This document shows, in pieces, positions 61,652 to 64,000 of a DNA stretch of 64,000 nucleotides. The notes under the pieces are model-generated. The model was not told the DNA's origin, made no database searches, and worked only from the letters and a program-made list of their open reading frames with translations. The DNA lies in NCBI GenBank assembly GCA_019694465.1, contig JAIBBV010000014.1, forward strand, positions 1-64,000, written 5' to 3'. This stretch comes from Oligoflexia bacterium. GTDB lineage: Bacteria > Bdellovibrionota_C > UBA2361 > JAFLCA01. A program made the translations under genes and the position numbers. Each line of letters starts with the position of its first letter. Positions within the stretch are counted from its first letter, which is position 1.

Positions 61652-61886
61652 AAATAGCTCTATTTGGCGCCAGGCTTTGTTGCGCTCGCTCGGGTCGCCT
61701 GCGACTTACATGCCGTAATGTCTCGGCTCCCTCGCTCACGCGCCGCGCCTGACCCCAAATAGAGCTATTTATGCTAGAAGTGGTTGAATTTGGCGCCAGG
61801 CTTTGTTGCGCTCGCTCGGGTCGCCTGCGACTTGCATGCCGTAATGTCTCGGCTCCCTCGCTCACACTCCGCGCCTGACCCCAAAT
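61652..61886. repeat. Modular repeat array 2: two 126-bp units with inverted-repeat ends
   Basis: Unit 1 (61652-61770) begins AAATAGCTCTATTTGG and ends CCCCAAATAGAGCTATTT, a near-perfect terminal inverted repeat (AAATAGCTCTATTTGGnGnCAGG). Unit 2 (about 61787-61886) repeats TTTGGCGCCAGGCTTTGTTG, the ~70-bp core and CGCCTGACCCCAAAT, but has lost the outer AGAGCTATTT. A minus-strand open frame across both units encodes two 42-residue near-repeats, a consequence of the 126-bp (3 x 42) period rather than a gene. Confidence 0.65.
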
Positions 61887-62101
61887 TAATCCCTTTAGGA
61901 TAGTAGTGATTGAAATTGGTGCCATGAGGCTGTCCTAAAGCGCTCCGTGCCACCGGTGGTTTATCTAATATAAACTTTAACCACCAAATTTACAGAGTTT
62001 TGCTCTTTCCGCTCCGAGTAAGATGCCGATACCTTATATGGCTGTTTCCTAAGTTTACTCCTTAGGCGTATAACTATACGGAACCACTACAATAGGCCCG
62101 A
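61887..62101. other. Leader region of the HDOD-GAF gene with a degenerate GGTGGTT/AACCACC palindrome
   Basis: ACCGGTGGTTTA (about 61952-61963) and TTTAACCACC (61975-61984) echo the CTCTGTGGTT palindrome family. No gene is seen. Confidence 0.35.
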
Positions 62102-63637
62102 ATGTTAAGCGAGCGAATCAAGCAACTTTCTGACTCACTCTCCCTAGTCCCGCAGGGAACAGCTTCGTTGCTCGAAAATTATTTCGCCGGCATGGCGATT
62201 AAGGGTGGCGAATACCCCATGTCGCTATCACTCGTGCATGAGGCACGTAAGCTGCTCAGCATCGGGGCAGGGGGACCGGACGTAATGGCAGATTTACTAA
62301 GCACAGACCCAGTCATTCCAATCCGCCTGTTGGCGCTTGCTAACTCTGCCATGTACTCGCGTAACAATCCTGTGGAATCGCTGCAGGGAGTTATTCAGCA
62401 CTTGGGATTCCGCCGCACTGGCGACTCATTGGCCGAATTTGGTGATCCAAAAAATTACCAAGCCGTTTTCCTCGGCCGCGCTCTAGCAGCGGGCGCCTTG
62501 CAGCAGATGATGCTAAGCATGGAAATTGGCCGGGAGATTGCCCGTGTTGTGGCCCCGCGCTCTCCATTACGTGAACGCGTGCCGCTTTGGAGCCAACTCA
62601 CTCGCTTGCCCGTAATTTTTTTAGCTTATATTCGCCCACAGCTTTTTAGCTTGTTACACTTAGATCAGTCTCAAGAAGGGCGAAATTTACTGGAACGCAA
62701 CCTCAAGAAAGCTACAGGACGCTCAATACATGAGTATGCTGTGGCGATTTGCGACAGTTTAGCCTTGCCGCTCTCAGTCTCAAAGATGGTTTCATTTCTT
62801 GAACTCCCCCCTTGGAACCGCCGCACGGGAAGCATAGAAGAGGGGAGAGACTTTATTATGCTTTGTCGAGCAAGCTTCCTCGCCAATCGTATCGCTGAAG
62901 AGATTTTCCGATTCTCCGGGACTGGACCAATCGATGACTTGTTGGACGAATACTCAGAGAAGGCCGAGTTCGATCCAGCCGCAATTCGAGCTGCTGTGGG
63001 CGAAGCGCCACTGGGCTTTGTTCGCCGTATGGAACTGTTGGGCATGAAAGGCTATCGCCTGCCAGCTTATCTGTTGGACTATCAGGAGGAGATAGTTGGT
63101 GCAGATGGCAAGCCCACCAAACGTATCCCGCACTACTCATCGCTTGCTGAACGTATAAATCCATTTCTGTACGAGTTGCGCGCAAGCTTAAAGGCCAAAG
63201 CCGAGCCAAATGAGCTGGGTTACCTACCGCAAGCTGTTTTTTGTACATTACACGCTCTTGTTCGAGGGCTAGCTTTTGATCGAGCGGTCCTTTACTCAGT
63301 CGATGAAACAAATGGAACTATCAGTCCACAGTATTGTTTCGGACCGCACCCGCCTGCGTACCAGTATGTTGCACGGCGACTTGGCGCTGATAAGCGCAAC
63401 TTGATGCCTGACATTCATGCATTTCATACCAAACAGACGGTTTTTCATGGTGATCCTCTGTTTGGTGAGGACTGGCCATTTGCTGCCTTTCCAATTGTGA
63501 GTGAGGGAAGGGTGCATGGTATATTCTACGCCGACAAGAAACATCACCCCAACTCACTTGCTTTAGAGACGCATGAGCAAGTAGCAGTGGTTGCCCTGGC
63601 CGAATCCTGGCAGGGTGTTAGAGCAGATTTCAGATAA
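62102..63637 (+). CDS. HDOD-domain protein with C-terminal GAF-like domain
   Basis: This encodes 511 aa. Residues ~20-250 match HDOD (an HD-related domain without the metal residues): LVHEARKLLSI, LLSTDPVIPIRLLALANSAMYS and GVIQHLGFRR. Residues ~370-500 look like a GAF sensor (FCTLHALVRGLAFDRAVLYSVDE, FAAFPIVSEGRVHGIFYADKK). HDOD proteins are signalling adaptors linked to c-di-GMP, chemotaxis, motility or biofilm control, which fits its place beside the flagellins, though there is no direct evidence of a link. It lies 2 nt upstream of the lytic transglycosylase gene. Confidence 0.8.
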   Translation: MLSERIKQLSDSLSLVPQGTASLLENYFAGMAIKGGEYPMSLSLVHEARKLLSIGAGGPDVMADLLSTDPVIPIRLLALANSAMYSRNNPVESLQGVIQHLGFRRTGDSLAEFGDPKNYQAVFLGRALAAGALQQMMLSMEIGREIARVVAPRSPLRERVPLWSQLTRLPVIFLAYIRPQLFSLLHLDQSQEGRNLLERNLKKATGRSIHEYAVAICDSLALPLSVSKMVSFLELPPWNRRTGSIEEGRDFIMLCRASFLANRIAEEIFRFSGTGPIDDLLDEYSEKAEFDPAAIRAAVGEAPLGFVRRMELLGMKGYRLPAYLLDYQEEIVGADGKPTKRIPHYSSLAERINPFLYELRASLKAKAEPNELGYLPQAVFCTLHALVRGLAFDRAVLYSVDETNGTISPQYCFGPHPPAYQYVARRLGADKRNLMPDIHAFHTKQTVFHGDPLFGEDWPFAAFPIVSEGRVHGIFYADKKHHPNSLALETHEQVAVVALAESWQGVRADFR

Positions 63638-63639
63638 GT

Positions 63640-64000
63640 ATGCGACTGGCGACGGTCCTTAAGCTGGGGCTGACGGTGCTGAGTCTATCAGCTAGTCCAG
63701 AGCATGCGCTGGCTAATCCAATCTATGTGTTCAAGGACAAGGGCGGTGCAATCCGTTTTACCACCAAGCCGCCGCCATCGGGCGTCCCGGCCGAAGTTTT
63801 TACCGCCAAGGGCATACCTTATAGCATTTTGGGCCCCCGTCGTCCCAAGGTGATAGGTCGACGTCTCTACACTGAGCAACACTCGACCCCTATAGCCCAG
63901 GCCAGCGAAACTACTGGCCTACCGGAAGATTTAATTCGTTCTGTAATACATGCGGAGTCTGCCTTTCAAAGCTCCGCTGTTTCGCCCAAAGGGGCGCGCG
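63640..64000 (+). CDS. Lytic transglycosylase, SLT family (3' partial)
   Basis: The ATG at 63640 opens a frame that is uninterrupted to the right edge (120 codons visible). A signal peptide (VLKLGLTVLSLSASPEHALA) is followed by NPIYVFKDKGGAIRFTTKPP, a DUF4124-like segment common at the N-terminus of such enzymes. The end shows the SLT start, GLPEDLIRSVIHAESAFQSS, with the catalytic Glu in HAES, and SPKGAR. It cleaves murein with formation of 1,6-anhydro ends. The rest of the catalytic domain is outside the window. Confidence 0.85.
   Translation, partial: MRLATVLKLGLTVLSLSASPEHALANPIYVFKDKGGAIRFTTKPPPSGVPAEVFTAKGIPYSILGPRRPKVIGRRLYTEQHSTPIAQASETTGLPEDLIRSVIHAESAFQSSAVSPKGAR

Noticed and set aside
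61650-61925. Minus-strand 91-aa frame with two 42-residue repeats
   Set aside because: The repeats follow from the 126-bp tandem unit; the frame lies in inverted-repeat DNA, has no ribosome binding site and resembles no protein family.
1-64000. CRISPR arrays, tRNA/rRNA genes, intact transposases or prophage genes
   Set aside because: None was recognised on reading; the tandem repeats near 60-62 kb lack the regular spacer structure of CRISPR.

Overview
The window looks like chromosomal DNA from a flagellated, Gram-negative, Deltaproteobacteria-like bacterium, probably an uncultured lineage. The support is a cmk-rpsA pair with a six-domain S1, a SPOR-domain protein, TadE/TadG-like proteins, lipoprotein and lytic-transglycosylase genes, an HDOD protein and four short flagellins. 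No rRNA, tRNA, CRISPR array, phage or intact insertion sequence was recognised. Finer taxonomy is not supported.

Layout. 1-11 kb holds a spermidine-synthase/ankyrin fusion (cut by the left edge), an NAD(P)-binding DUF2867-like protein, two poorly characterised genes, SelO, a Cys-rich small protein, an alpha/beta-hydrolase-like protein without its catalytic triad and a patatin. 11-18 kb is housekeeping: GT2, cmk, rpsA with a visible promoter and terminator, a response regulator and mutS. 18-23.5 kb, minus strand, is a respiratory operon: small membrane protein, CuA subunit II, heme-copper subunit I with Gln where oxidases carry the cross-linked Tyr, SCO/SenC, and an unusual cytochrome b / 2x[4Fe-4S] / MvhD-like fusion. 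Its order matches norSY-senC (sNOR-type nitric oxide reductase) clusters. 23.5-35.5 kb holds an amidase and three very large exported proteins, two of them TadE/TadG-like.

35.7-39 kb holds a CCA-adding-type nucleotidyltransferase, a shortened ArgRS-like protein that has lost HIGH and KMSKS, and a SPOR protein. 39-48 kb has a PP2C phosphatase with a coiled-coil tail, purH-purD, a GlpD-like oxidase and a quinone-oxidoreductase-like enzyme. 48.5-55.6 kb has a pseudo-receiver, a Suppressor-of-fused-like protein, a 56-aa small protein with a strong ribosome binding site, thioredoxin, a spore-photoproduct-lyase-like protein without the radical-SAM cysteines, a thiolase, a glycine-zipper lipoprotein and a small zinc-ribbon membrane protein.

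56-62 kb is a flagellin locus: four genes in two pairs of essentially identical copies. Three leaders have a hairpin showing AAGGA in its loop 30-34 nt before the Shine-Dalgarno, and the Shine-Dalgarno itself lies in a short hairpin loop. This is the layout expected for two-site CsrA control. The spacers are rich in hairpins, a duplicated 3' UTR with terminator, and modular palindromic repeats. The window ends with an HDOD-GAF protein and the start of a lytic transglycosylase.

A recurring theme is family members without their hallmark catalytic residues (alpha/beta hydrolase, ArgRS-like, receiver, radical SAM-like). The most notable candidates are the sNOR operon with its fusion protein, the ArgRS-like protein in an argS-like gene context, the giant TadE/TadG pair, and the flagellin leader/repeat architecture.
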